This document shows, piece by piece, positions 8,441 to 16,816 of a stretch of 64,000 bases of DNA. Every line of letters begins with the position of its first letter. Position 1 is the stretch's first letter. Origin of the DNA: Embleya hyalina (GTDB lineage Bacteria > Actinomycetota > Actinomycetes > Streptomycetales > Streptomycetaceae); the NCBI RefSeq assembly GCF_003967355.1, contig NZ_BIFH01000037.1, forward strand, positions 88,277-152,276, read 5' to 3'. Below the pieces are notes generated by a model. It did not search any database. It was not told the DNA's origin and saw only the letters and a program-made list of their open reading frames with translations. A program made the position numbers and the translations under genes.

Positions 8441-9751
8441 GGCGGTTGCGCGGGTTGGGGTGTCGGTGGGGTCGGTGTCGGTCGGGGTCGGTGGTGTCGT
8501 GGGTGGCCGGTCCCGTACCGAGACCAGCACCAGCACGATCGACAACGCCGAGCCCACGGTCAGTACGGGCCACACCCCGTGTCCGAACCGGATGAACAGC
8601 CACCCGCCCACGACCGGTCCGACCGCCGCGCCCAGGCTCCAGGCGAAGTGGAAGCCGGCGATGTAGTGGCTCTTGAGCCGCGCCGGCCCGGCCACCACCG
8701 GATAGGCCGTGGTCGCCGGCCCGCCCAGGATCTCGCCGACGGACCAGATCAGCGTGCCGAGCAGGATCACGGCCGGGCCCAGCGGCAGGCCGTACACGCC
8801 CACGCCGACGCCCACCAGGACCAGCGCCCACGCCATGGTGAGCCGTTGCGACCACGCCTGCGCGTACTTGGTCATCAACAGTTCGAACGCGATGACGATG
8901 AAGCCGTTCAGCGACACGGCCAGGGTGTACCAGAAGATCGCCACGCCGCTGTCCTTGACGTCGAGCGGCAGCGTGGACAGGTACTGCACGTAGACGACCC
9001 CGAAGAAGAAGATCGCGGTCAGGTACAACATGTAGCGTCGATCGCGGATCATGGCCCGATACCCGCCGCGCCCGACCCGCTCGCCCTCCTCGCCGGCCTC
9101 CGGGTTCGTGTCGCCGGCCGCGCCCGGCTCGGCGGATCGCGGCGGCAGCGTCACCCACGCGAGGGCCGCGTAGCACAGCGCGACCGCCGCCTCGACCCAG
9201 AAGACCAGGGCGTAGCTGTGCCCGGCCAGGTTGTACAGCGCGAACCCGAACAGCGGCGCGACGGTGACGCCGAGGTTCAGCCCGAACCGGTACATCGCGA
9301 AGATCATCACCTGGCGGTTCGCCGGGGTGAGGTCGGACAGCAGGGTGGCCGACGCCGGACGGTACAACTGCCCGGCCATGCTGACCAGCGCCACCGCGAC
9401 CAGGATCAGCCCGAACGAGGGCAGGTACAGGATGGCCGCCAGCGGCACGCTCGCGCCGACCATGCTCACCACGCTCGCGTTGCGCGCGCCGAGCCGGATC
9501 GACAGCGCCCCGCCGAGCAGCACCCCCACGATCGCGCCGCCGCCGTACACGCCCAGCGCGAACGCCGCCTGCGCGTCCGAGTAGTCCCGCGAGGTCAGGA
9601 ACAACACCAGGAAGATGTTCAGGAAGGCCCCGAGGCGGTTGATGAACGCCCCGGTGAGCAGCGTCTTCGCCGGGAGCGAGGCCTGCCGGAAGGTGGCCAC
9701 CACGGTCGCCTCGTCGCTGTCGTGGCCCTTGTCGCGGGCGACGTCGACCAT
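8429..9751 (-). CDS. MFS exporter of the biosynthetic operon
   Basis: A 440-residue, 12-helix major facilitator protein with the loop motif GVYGGGAIVGVLLGG in helix 2 and the basic loop IRLGARN. It ends in an unusual Pro/Thr/Asp-rich tail. It is the last gene of the 16-gene operon, 5 bp after the ATP-grasp gene, and probably exports the product or gives self-resistance. The ATG at 9751 was chosen because the frame upstream runs into the preceding gene. Its stop touches the end of the LanKC-like pseudogene. Confidence 0.85.
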   Translation of the reverse strand: MVDVARDKGHDSDEATVVATFRQASLPAKTLLTGAFINRLGAFLNIFLVLFLTSRDYSDAQAAFALGVYGGGAIVGVLLGGALSIRLGARNASVVSMVGASVPLAAILYLPSFGLILVAVALVSMAGQLYRPASATLLSDLTPANRQVMIFAMYRFGLNLGVTVAPLFGFALYNLAGHSYALVFWVEAAVALCYAALAWVTLPPRSAEPGAAGDTNPEAGEEGERVGRGGYRAMIRDRRYMLYLTAIFFFGVVYVQYLSTLPLDVKDSGVAIFWYTLAVSLNGFIVIAFELLMTKYAQAWSQRLTMAWALVLVGVGVGVYGLPLGPAVILLGTLIWSVGEILGGPATTAYPVVAGPARLKSHYIAGFHFAWSLGAAVGPVVGGWLFIRFGHGVWPVLTVGSALSIVLVLVSVRDRPPTTPPTPTDTDPTDTPTRATAGPA

Positions 9752-9756
9752 GTCGG

Positions 9757-11091
9757 TCAGCCGACGACGACGCGGATGGCGGCCCGCACGCGCCGCTCCA
9801 GGGCATCGAGCCCGTCGGGCGTCGGGGCGTCGATGAAGAACGTGACGGACCGGTCGTCGGAGTCGGCGAGCGGGGTCAGCGCCGCGCCGCGCTCGCGCAG
9901 GACCAGCACGGCCCGCAGCGTCGGTTCCTCGCCCGGCCCGCCGGGCTTGATGTCGGGCCACACACCGCTGGCGCCGATCCACTCCGGCCGCACGTCCGGC
10001 CAGTCGAGGACCACATCCTCCAGCGTGCCGGGCCGGTGCTCCAGGTAGACCTGGCGGGCATAGCGGTACGGCCGGGGGTAGTTCGCCGGTTCGCCGAGCG
10101 CGACGCGCAGGATCTCCGGCTCCAGCGGTCGTCCGGTGGCCAGTTGATACAGCGTCAGCAGCCCGTCGCCGGGGGTGCGCGCCGCCACCTCGATCAGGCG
10201 CGGGCGACCGTCGTCGCCGACCCGCCACTCGGAGTGGGCGATGCCGTGCTCGAACGCGAGCGCCGCCACCAGTTCCCGGTTGGCGCCCAGGAGCGCCGCG
10301 CGCAGGTCCTCGCGCACGCTCGGCACGCTGTGCGCCATCTCCACGAAGGTGTGCGTGTGGCTGTCGGTGGTGACCTTGTCGGTCACCGAGGCGAAGACCA
10401 CCTCGCCGTCCTGGATCAGGCTCTCCACGGAGAACTCCGGGCCCGACACCTTCTCCTCGACGAGGACGACCTCGTGGTCGGGGTACGTCGCCAATCTCGC
10501 GCGCAGCCCCGCCACGTCCGCCACCGTCTCGACGCCGGAACTGGACGCGCGCGAGGCGGGTTTGACCACGGCCGGGAAACGCACCGCGTCCAGGTCGACC
10601 CGCTCGCGCTCGCCGGCGGGAATGGTCAGCGACGCCGGGCCCAGGCCCGGGGCGTACCAGCGCTGGAGGTACTTGCTGCGGCAGGCGCGGCTGGCGCGCA
10701 GCCCGGGCGAACGCACGCCGAGCCCGTCGGCGAGCAGGCCGGTCGGCTCGGCGAGGTAGTCGCCCACCGCGTAGGCGCCCACGATGGTGTACGCCTCGCG
10801 CCAGGCCGAGGTGCGCGCGATCGCGCCCGCGACGAACGCGCCCTGCACGGTGAAGTCGCCGGTGACATAGGCGATTTCGGTGATCTGCGCGGCGGGGTTG
10901 GAGGTGTCGGCCATGGCCTCCGTCGCCTGCGCGCGGTAGGACTCCGCGGTGATGACCAGGATCTTGAGCCCACGCCCGGAGAGTTCGGTCAGGTAGAGCG
11001 GATTGCGGCGGATCACGGGAAACGAGCCGGTCAGGATGAACGCCTGGGGCCGGTCGGCCGATTCCCGCGACTCGAACGGTGCCTGGGTCAT
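9757..11091 (-). CDS. ATP-grasp carboxylate-amine ligase
   Basis: A 444-residue protein of the ATP-grasp superfamily (biotin carboxylase/PurK-like). Visible parts are the nucleotide-binding strand VVKPASRASSSGVETV, the hinge VVLVEEKVSGPEFSVESLI, and the metal-binding strand RPRLIEVAARTPGDG. Family members activate a carboxylate as acyl phosphate and join it to an amine, thiol or hydroxyl group. In this operon it may form an amide or dipeptide bond late in the pathway, or attach an amino acid to the N-N building block (inference). The ATG at 11091 gives a normal N-terminal Rossmann-like domain. LYS9-like gene lies 131 bp upstream. Confidence 0.85.
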   Translation of the reverse strand: MTQAPFESRESADRPQAFILTGSFPVIRRNPLYLTELSGRGLKILVITAESYRAQATEAMADTSNPAAQITEIAYVTGDFTVQGAFVAGAIARTSAWREAYTIVGAYAVGDYLAEPTGLLADGLGVRSPGLRASRACRSKYLQRWYAPGLGPASLTIPAGERERVDLDAVRFPAVVKPASRASSSGVETVADVAGLRARLATYPDHEVVLVEEKVSGPEFSVESLIQDGEVVFASVTDKVTTDSHTHTFVEMAHSVPSVREDLRAALLGANRELVAALAFEHGIAHSEWRVGDDGRPRLIEVAARTPGDGLLTLYQLATGRPLEPEILRVALGEPANYPRPYRYARQVYLEHRPGTLEDVVLDWPDVRPEWIGASGVWPDIKPGGPGEEPTLRAVLVLRERGAALTPLADSDDRSVTFFIDAPTPDGLDALERRVRAAIRVVVG

Positions 11092-11222
11092 GGTTCCGTG
11101 TCCTCCTGGATCGGGCGGTTCGGGTGGTCCGGGTGGTTCGGGCGGGCCGGATGGTGCGGGACGGGCCGGAGCGAGGTGCCGAGTGGATCGCGGCGACGAG
11201 CGGTGCTGCGGTGCTGCGGCGC

Positions 11223-12383
11223 TCAGGCCGTCCGGTGCCGCTCGTCGAAGCGCGGCTCGACGCCGTTCGTGCTCAGGAACTCCAGCCACCGGCGGGCGTC
11301 CTCGGCACCCTGGGCGGCCTGGCGCAGGCCCGCGGGCACCCGTCCGGCGAGGATCTCGGTGATCCCGTACGCCAGCGGCAGGGACACGCACCGCGCCATC
11401 GCGCTCTCCTCGGCGTCGCCGACCGTGTCCAGGACGTATTCGCCGCGCCAGCCGGTGCCGTTCGCGCCCTCGATGTCGAGCGCGACGGCGAGGACGACGC
11501 GGTCCCGGTCGGCGTCGGTGGTCGGATACCGGGCGGCGAGTTCGTCGGCGAGGGCGGCGATGCGGTCGCCGTCGCCGGTGCGCACGGTGGTGAACACGTC
11601 CTCCCACGCCCGCGACCAGCCGTCCAGGCGCAGCGTGCCCCGGACGAACACGCGGGCCCGCCAGTCGGTCGGGAACGCGTACTGGGTGAGGTAGGGGAGG
11701 CTGTCGCGGTTGGGGTACGCCTCGAACGTCTCGCCGTCGAGCACGAGCGCGCGCGTCGCCGTCCACGGGAGGTCGACCACCTGCTCGACGTCGCCGTCGA
11801 GGTAGCGGGCCGGCGCGCGCAGCGCGTTCAACACCCCGCGCGGCGCCCAGCTGAAGCGGTAGCGGAACTCGTTGGATTCGGCGGGGACTCCGCCGCAGTA
11901 CGAGGTGAACTCGACGGTCGCCGGGCCGTCGCCGACGACCTCGCGGCCCCTGGCCACCAGCAGGTCGGCGAACAGATGGTCGATGCCCGGGTCCAGGCCC
12001 GCCTCGGTCAGCACGACCAGACCGGCCTTCGTCGCGGCCGGCGCCTCGGTGACGATCTCCTCGGACACGTAACTGCTGCACGCGAAGTGGGCGTCGCGCT
12101 CGATACACAACCGCAGCAGCGCGGGGTGTTCGCTCGCGGGCAACATCGACACGACGATGTCGCCCTTGTGCAACTCCGCGCTCAACCGGTCGAGATCGTA
12201 CGCGCGGGCGGCGGCGCGACCGGTCAGGTCCAACCGGGCCAGGCACCGCTCGGCCTTGGTGTCGGTACGGCCCCAGACCAGCAGCCGCTCGGCCCGGTCG
12301 GCCACCACCCGCACCCCGCTGCCGGTGGACAGGCCGGTGCCGATCCAGTGCACGGTTCCGCCGGCGGGTATCGCGTCAGACAT
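11223..12383 (-). CDS. Saccharopine reductase (LYS9)-like dehydrogenase
   Basis: A 386-residue protein with a degenerate N-terminal Rossmann segment (WIGTGLSTGSGVRVVAD), then DIVVSMLPASEHPALLRLCI, and the motif LVVLTEAGLDPGIDHLFADLL. That motif is typical of the saccharopine dehydrogenase/reductase (LYS9) and homospermidine synthase group. LYS9 interconverts saccharopine with 2-aminoadipate 6-semialdehyde (AASA) plus glutamate using NADP(H). It overlaps the LYS1-like gene by 8 bp, so the two fungal-type enzymes are translated together. I infer that they rebuild lysine from AASA left by hydrazinoacetate release. A direct role on the hydrazine lysine adduct, itself a saccharopine analogue, is the alternative. 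Confidence 0.8.
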   Translation of the reverse strand: MSDAIPAGGTVHWIGTGLSTGSGVRVVADRAERLLVWGRTDTKAERCLARLDLTGRAAARAYDLDRLSAELHKGDIVVSMLPASEHPALLRLCIERDAHFACSSYVSEEIVTEAPAATKAGLVVLTEAGLDPGIDHLFADLLVARGREVVGDGPATVEFTSYCGGVPAESNEFRYRFSWAPRGVLNALRAPARYLDGDVEQVVDLPWTATRALVLDGETFEAYPNRDSLPYLTQYAFPTDWRARVFVRGTLRLDGWSRAWEDVFTTVRTGDGDRIAALADELAARYPTTDADRDRVVLAVALDIEGANGTGWRGEYVLDTVGDAEESAMARCVSLPLAYGITEILAGRVPAGLRQAAQGAEDARRWLEFLSTNGVEPRFDERHRTA

Positions 12384-13461
12384 GGACGTTCTCCGTTTCC
12401 AGGCCGTTCGCCTCGCATGCCTCGCGGAAGACCCGCAGGCAGCGCTGCCAGGGTTGACCCGGTTCTCCCAGGGTCAGTAGATGGGGCGTCAGTTCGGCGG
12501 AGAAGGCGGTACTGGCCTCGCCGGGAAGCAGCGACGGCAGGTTGTCGATGGCGATCACCCCTAGCGGGTCACCGACATCGGTCAACGCGCGGACCGGTTC
12601 GCGCCAATCGGTGATGTCGTCGTAGACGGGCAACACATTGTTCCGGGACGTGACATCACAGGTGACGTCCACGATCAGGGACAGTCGCCGAGGCCCGGAC
12701 CGGAGCGACGCGAGGGTCACGAACGGCGGGGTCGGCGCGGTCACCAGCACGGCGTTGACGAGGATGTCGTGATCGAGCAGGGCCGCGTGATCCAGCGACC
12801 TGGTCTCGGCCACGTCCCAGCAGGTCGGCTCGATTCCGGCGACCGCCAGCGCGTCGCGCGCGCCGCGCCCGCACCGGCCCAGCGCCCCGATGACCAGCAC
12901 CCTCGGCCGCGCGCCGCTCGACGTCTCGCGCAACACCCGGTCCAGGTCCTCCTTCGGGCGCGGGCGCAGCGGCGGATCGAGCCGGCCCCGATGCCGGAGC
13001 ACCGCGAGCGCGGCGCCCACATATCCGGCCCAGTAGCCGAAAGCGGCCAGCCGCCGACCGTCCGCGTCGGTGAGGTATTCCAGGTCGAGCAGCGCGCCGG
13101 CGCCCGCCGTGAAGCGCCGCAGCAGCGCCCGGGCGTCGCGCTGGCCCTTGTACGCGTGGCCGAAGAACACGTGCCGGTGCCGCAACGCGGGCGGCTCGTC
13201 GGGGAGTTCCTTCAGGCCCACGACGAACTCCGCGGCTGGCGCGGCGCGCCAGCTCCCGGCGTCGGCGGCCACGCAACCGGCGTCGAGGTAGTCCCCGATC
13301 GGGAACACGCGCTGCGGCGAGTGCTCGACGGTGACCGTGATGCCGTGCGCGACGAGCCGCGCGGCGTCGGCCGGCACGATCGGCGCGCGCCGCTCGCTCT
13401 CGCGCGTCTCGTGCCGCATCGTGATCCCGACATCGGTCGTGCGCGGGCGGGGATCGGCCAT
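12376..13461 (-). CDS. Saccharopine dehydrogenase, lysine-forming (LYS1)-like
   Basis: A 361-residue protein of the alanine dehydrogenase/LYS1 family. It shows the N-terminal signature MRHETRESERRAPIVPADAA, the conserved HVFFGHAYKGQ (HAYK with the catalytic His/Lys pair), LLDLEYLTDADGRRLAAFG and the dinucleotide-binding segment VLVIGALGRCGRGARDA. LYS1 interconverts saccharopine with lysine and 2-oxoglutarate using NAD(H). Most bacteria make lysine by the diaminopimelate route and lack this enzyme, so its presence beside a LYS9-like gene in a lysine-consuming operon is telling. Length is close to fungal LYS1 (about 370). Confidence 0.87.
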   Translation of the reverse strand: MADPRPRTTDVGITMRHETRESERRAPIVPADAARLVAHGITVTVEHSPQRVFPIGDYLDAGCVAADAGSWRAAPAAEFVVGLKELPDEPPALRHRHVFFGHAYKGQRDARALLRRFTAGAGALLDLEYLTDADGRRLAAFGYWAGYVGAALAVLRHRGRLDPPLRPRPKEDLDRVLRETSSGARPRVLVIGALGRCGRGARDALAVAGIEPTCWDVAETRSLDHAALLDHDILVNAVLVTAPTPPFVTLASLRSGPRRLSLIVDVTCDVTSRNNVLPVYDDITDWREPVRALTDVGDPLGVIAIDNLPSLLPGEASTAFSAELTPHLLTLGEPGQPWQRCLRVFREACEANGLETENVHV

Positions 13462-13509
13462 GTGCTGTCCTCCGGTTTCCGGTTCGTGGTCGCGCGGGGG
13501 CGGGCCGAC

Positions 13510-15855
13510 TCAGATGACCAGGTCGGCCAGGTCGTCGGCCGCGCCGGGGGCGGAAGGATCGGGGGACGGGGTATCGGGGTCCGCGGTGTCGCGGGGCGCG
13601 GTGTCGGCGGGCGCGCCCTCGGCTCCGGCGACCGGATCGCCGGTGGCGGATATGCGCTTGAGCATGGGCTGTTCGAGAAAGTACGCGAAGGAGGCGTAGC
13701 CGCGCCAGACCCGGCGCCACTGCTCGGCCACCGCCGCCTCGCCCGCGGTGCGCCGCACCCGGTCGAGGAATCCGACGATGATGTCGGCGGCCTGTTTGGC
13801 GTGCCCGGCGGAGAAGTTGTCGATGGTCAGGTGGGCCTGTTCGTAGCAGTCGTCGATGCCGTGGTGGCGCAACTTCTGTATCTCGTGCAGCCGCATCTCG
13901 CCGGAGCCGAACATCTCGATCGCCAGGTTGTAGCCCAGGATCTCGTTGTGGAAACGATCGGGGAACAGGCACATGCACAGCTGCTGGATCGCGAACCCGT
14001 AGAGGTCGTCCGGAAGTTCGTCCTGCTCGACGAACGCCTCGTCGCGAATGTGCGGCAGTTCGATGCCCGCGCTGGCCAATACCCGGTGGGTCAGTGTGAT
14101 GTGGTTCTTGCGCAGGTCGCCGTTGCCCATCTCGTCGGCGTAGATCGCGAACAGCATGGCGTCGGTCTCGCGCTCGTCGTGCCCGAGGTTGCCGAGGCGG
14201 TGCAGCCACGCGCCGTCGATGAGGTAGGTGAGGTAGTAGGTGGACTGCCGGAACAACACCTCGTCGCGGTCCGGGATCTCGCGCAGCGGTTCGTAGGGGT
14301 CGACCAGCTTGTCCCAGTAGACCCGCTCGGCCCGCTCGTACAGGGCCCGCGGGCTGTAGTCGAACCAGGTCGCGTCGGTGTACCGGCCGCCGGCCCCGTG
14401 TACGAACAGGATCTCCGCGTCCCGGAAGCATCGTTCGGCCCGTTCGGCGGCGATCGGCAGCGTGTTGGCGAAGTTCTCGATGTTCACCAGGTGGTGGAAC
14501 AGCTCGCGGTGGTCGCGGGGTTCGGCCTCGGCGATCACCACGTCGGCCGGGGCGCTGCGGATGATCGCGGCGCGTCGGCGCTCGGCGGCCGCGTCGCCGG
14601 CGGTCTCGGCGGAGATCTCGACGGTGGGCCGCTCGCCCGCCTGTACGCTCACCGCCCACGCCCGGAACGTGGCCGCCTCGTGCTCGTCGAAGATCCCGAA
14701 CATCGGCCCGCCGAAGCGCATCGCGTCCAGGAGTCGGCAGTCGCCGTTGCCGGGCCCGCGCAGATATCCGGACTCGCGCAGATCGGTGAGGAATCCCACG
14801 AGGTCGATCCGGGCCGCGCCGAAGACGTCCGTCAGCGCCCGGCCGCCGACCCGGGTGCCGCCGTGTTGGCGGCCGGCCAGCGGGGCGTGGCGCGCGATGA
14901 TCGCGGCGACCCGCGACTCCAGGGTGCGGCCGGCGCGCCAGGCCGCGTGTTCGGCGAGCATCGCGACGTGCTCCCGCTCCAGCTCCAGGGTCAGCCGCAC
15001 GGCCGTGTACAACCGGCGGCGCGCGGCCGGTCCGGCCACGGCCAGGTGCTCGGCCAGCACTTCGCGCAGGGCCGGCTCCGGCAGCAGCGGTGCGGTGTCG
15101 GCGAGCAGGTCGTCCACGCCGAGCGCGAGGAAGGCGTAGTGCACGCCCGAGACCTCGGGCAGGAAGTTGGCCGGCAGCCGGGACAGGGCCAGGTAGAAGG
15201 CGGCGTGCAGGGCGGTGAGCGGGCGTGTGCGGGCCCGGTCCGCGAAGTCGGCGGCGGCGATCTCCGGCAGGAGCACACCCGCGTCCTCCAGCGCGCGCCG
15301 GCGCGACCGGGCCTGGCCGCGCTCGGGGTTGCCGCCGCCGCGCAGCGTCAGGTGGTGCGCGAAGAGCCGGTTGACCACGACGGACGGCTGGGTCGCGGGC
15401 TGGGAGAGCGTGTCCAGCCAGCAACCGGCCGCCAGTGCCAGCGGCGCGCGCCCGCGCAGGGCGTCCGCGCGGGCGTTCGGACCCGATCGGATCAGCGCCT
15501 CCAGGACCTCGGCCGCCTCGGCCCGGGCGGCCCGCACGTCGGCGGCGATCGCCCCGGCGAGGACATCGGCCTCGGCGTCGATGCCACCCGTCGGGTCGCC
15601 GGGCCCGGGGCGGCCCGCGTCGGTCAGGAACGCGTCCAGCACGTGGCGGGCGACCAGGAGCGTCGACTCCGACTCCTGGTCGCGCAGCAGCAGGCGGAAC
15701 AGCTCGTCCGGCTCCGCGCGTACCGCCGCCCGGGCCCGGTCCCGGGCGGCGCGGCCGAAGACGAAGGGCCGGTGCGGCAGCGCGTCGACGGTGTCGGGCA
15801 GCACGAAGGGCACGAAGGCGCGGTCGGGACCCGGGGTACGCGGTGCGGTGGTCAT
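13510..15855 (-). CDS. Haem-oxygenase-like di-iron protein (iron-containing redox enzyme family), two-part
   Basis: A 781-residue protein. The C-terminal half (about 430-720) has the marks of Haem_oxygenas_2-type di-iron oxidases: ADEMGNGDLRKNH (about 577-590), FHNEILGYNLAIEMFG (about 633-648) and HLTIDNFSAGH (about 673-683), which carry the Glu/Asp/His ligand pattern. The N-terminal about 400 residues are helical and Ala/Arg/Leu-rich with no motif I recognise. A Pro/Asp-rich tail follows. Family members such as UndA, BesC and SznF activate oxygen for C-C cleavage or N-oxidation. Here it may oxidise the hydrazine or hydrazone nitrogen, or act on the carrier-bound unit (inference). It is much longer than single-domain relatives. 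Confidence 0.8.
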   Translation of the reverse strand: MTTAPRTPGPDRAFVPFVLPDTVDALPHRPFVFGRAARDRARAAVRAEPDELFRLLLRDQESESTLLVARHVLDAFLTDAGRPGPGDPTGGIDAEADVLAGAIAADVRAARAEAAEVLEALIRSGPNARADALRGRAPLALAAGCWLDTLSQPATQPSVVVNRLFAHHLTLRGGGNPERGQARSRRRALEDAGVLLPEIAAADFADRARTRPLTALHAAFYLALSRLPANFLPEVSGVHYAFLALGVDDLLADTAPLLPEPALREVLAEHLAVAGPAARRRLYTAVRLTLELEREHVAMLAEHAAWRAGRTLESRVAAIIARHAPLAGRQHGGTRVGGRALTDVFGAARIDLVGFLTDLRESGYLRGPGNGDCRLLDAMRFGGPMFGIFDEHEAATFRAWAVSVQAGERPTVEISAETAGDAAAERRRAAIIRSAPADVVIAEAEPRDHRELFHHLVNIENFANTLPIAAERAERCFRDAEILFVHGAGGRYTDATWFDYSPRALYERAERVYWDKLVDPYEPLREIPDRDEVLFRQSTYYLTYLIDGAWLHRLGNLGHDERETDAMLFAIYADEMGNGDLRKNHITLTHRVLASAGIELPHIRDEAFVEQDELPDDLYGFAIQQLCMCLFPDRFHNEILGYNLAIEMFGSGEMRLHEIQKLRHHGIDDCYEQAHLTIDNFSAGHAKQAADIIVGFLDRVRRTAGEAAVAEQWRRVWRGYASFAYFLEQPMLKRISATGDPVAGAEGAPADTAPRDTADPDTPSPDPSAPGAADDLADLVI

Positions 15856-15898
15856 CCTGAGCCTCCAGCTCGGGCGTTCGGTGGTGTCTCGGCCGCGC

Positions 15899-16816
15899 TC
15901 ATGCGCCGGCTCGGCGCAGCAGCACCCCGATCCGCTGCCCGGGGACGCCGGCGGCCAACAGGTAGTGCCGGCCCGGTTGTACGTGCCCCGCCTCGGCCCG
16001 GTCGACCAGGTTGATCAGCGGGTCGGCGGCGAAGCAGTGGCCCACCCGGGTGATGTTGTCCAGATGGAGCTGGGCCGGGGTGAAGCCGGCCTGTCGTTCC
16101 TTCATCACGATCACGGGTTTGAAGATGTTCGCGTGCATCAGGCCCGCGATGTCGCCCGGCTTCATGCCCAGGGGGGTGAGCAGGCGCTCGTTCACGGTGC
16201 GGGCCAGGTCCGCGCTGATCTCGTTGGAGTGCGCCAGCCTGCTCCGGTCCTCGGCGCTCGCGCAGGCCAGGATCTCGTAGCCGCCCTCGATCTCGCCGTC
16301 GGCCGTCACCAGGCAACTCGCCGCCCCGTCGCTGAACAGCGCGTAGCTCGCCATGCGGTCGTCCTCGTGCGCGGCGCTGTCGGTGGTGACCACCAGCACC
16401 CGCCGGTGGCGGCCGGCGCGGACGAACGCGGTCGCGGTGTCGATCGCGGCCAGCAGGTTGACGCAGCGGTTCATGTTCTGCCCGTAGAAGGGCACGTCGC
16501 CCAGGCCCGCCTCGGCCAGGAACGTCTCCATGAACGCGCCGTGCCCTTCCGAGGGCCCGGGCACGCGGGTGGAGCACAGCACGACGGCGTCGGCGTCGCT
16601 CGCGCCGGCGCGCAGCGTGGCCGCGGCGCTCTCCGCGGCCAGCTCGGCCAGGCCGCGCTCGGTCCGGCGCACGCTGCCCCAGCCCCACAGGTCGGGCGTC
16701 GGTGCCATCCTGAACTCGGCGGCGCGCGCGGGCAGATTGCCGATGCTCGTGTGCGCGACCTCGAACTCGCCCAGGACGTAGCGTGGTGCGTGCAGGTGGG
16801 CGGCCGGTGCGCTCAC
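15899..16816 (-). CDS. KAS III-like acyltransferase with Cys-His-His site
   Basis: A 305-residue thiolase-fold protein of the beta-ketoacyl-ACP synthase III class. Cys118 lies in QNMNRCVNLLAA and His228 in GLMHANIF. The usual active-site Asn (in GNTSAAS) aligns with His260 in RVGHCFAADP. FabH enzymes condense acyl-CoA with malonyl-ACP using Cys-His-Asn. Relatives with altered triads, such as CerJ, instead form esters or amides. The operon has no ketosynthase-extending partner enzymes, so acyl transfer from a carrier to an O or N nucleophile is more likely than chain extension (inference). The GTG start overlaps the stop of the preceding gene by 4 bp. Confidence 0.8.
   Translation of the reverse strand: MSAPAAHLHAPRYVLGEFEVAHTSIGNLPARAAEFRMAPTPDLWGWGSVRRTERGLAELAAESAAATLRAGASDADAVVLCSTRVPGPSEGHGAFMETFLAEAGLGDVPFYGQNMNRCVNLLAAIDTATAFVRAGRHRRVLVVTTDSAAHEDDRMASYALFSDGAASCLVTADGEIEGGYEILACASAEDRSRLAHSNEISADLARTVNERLLTPLGMKPGDIAGLMHANIFKPVIVMKERQAGFTPAQLHLDNITRVGHCFAADPLINLVDRAEAGHVQPGRHYLLAAGVPGQRIGVLLRRAGA

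Noticed and set aside
11223-13461. LYS1/LYS9 genes as a primary lysine pathway
   Set aside because: The other aminoadipate-pathway genes are absent and the pair is embedded in a secondary-metabolite operon.
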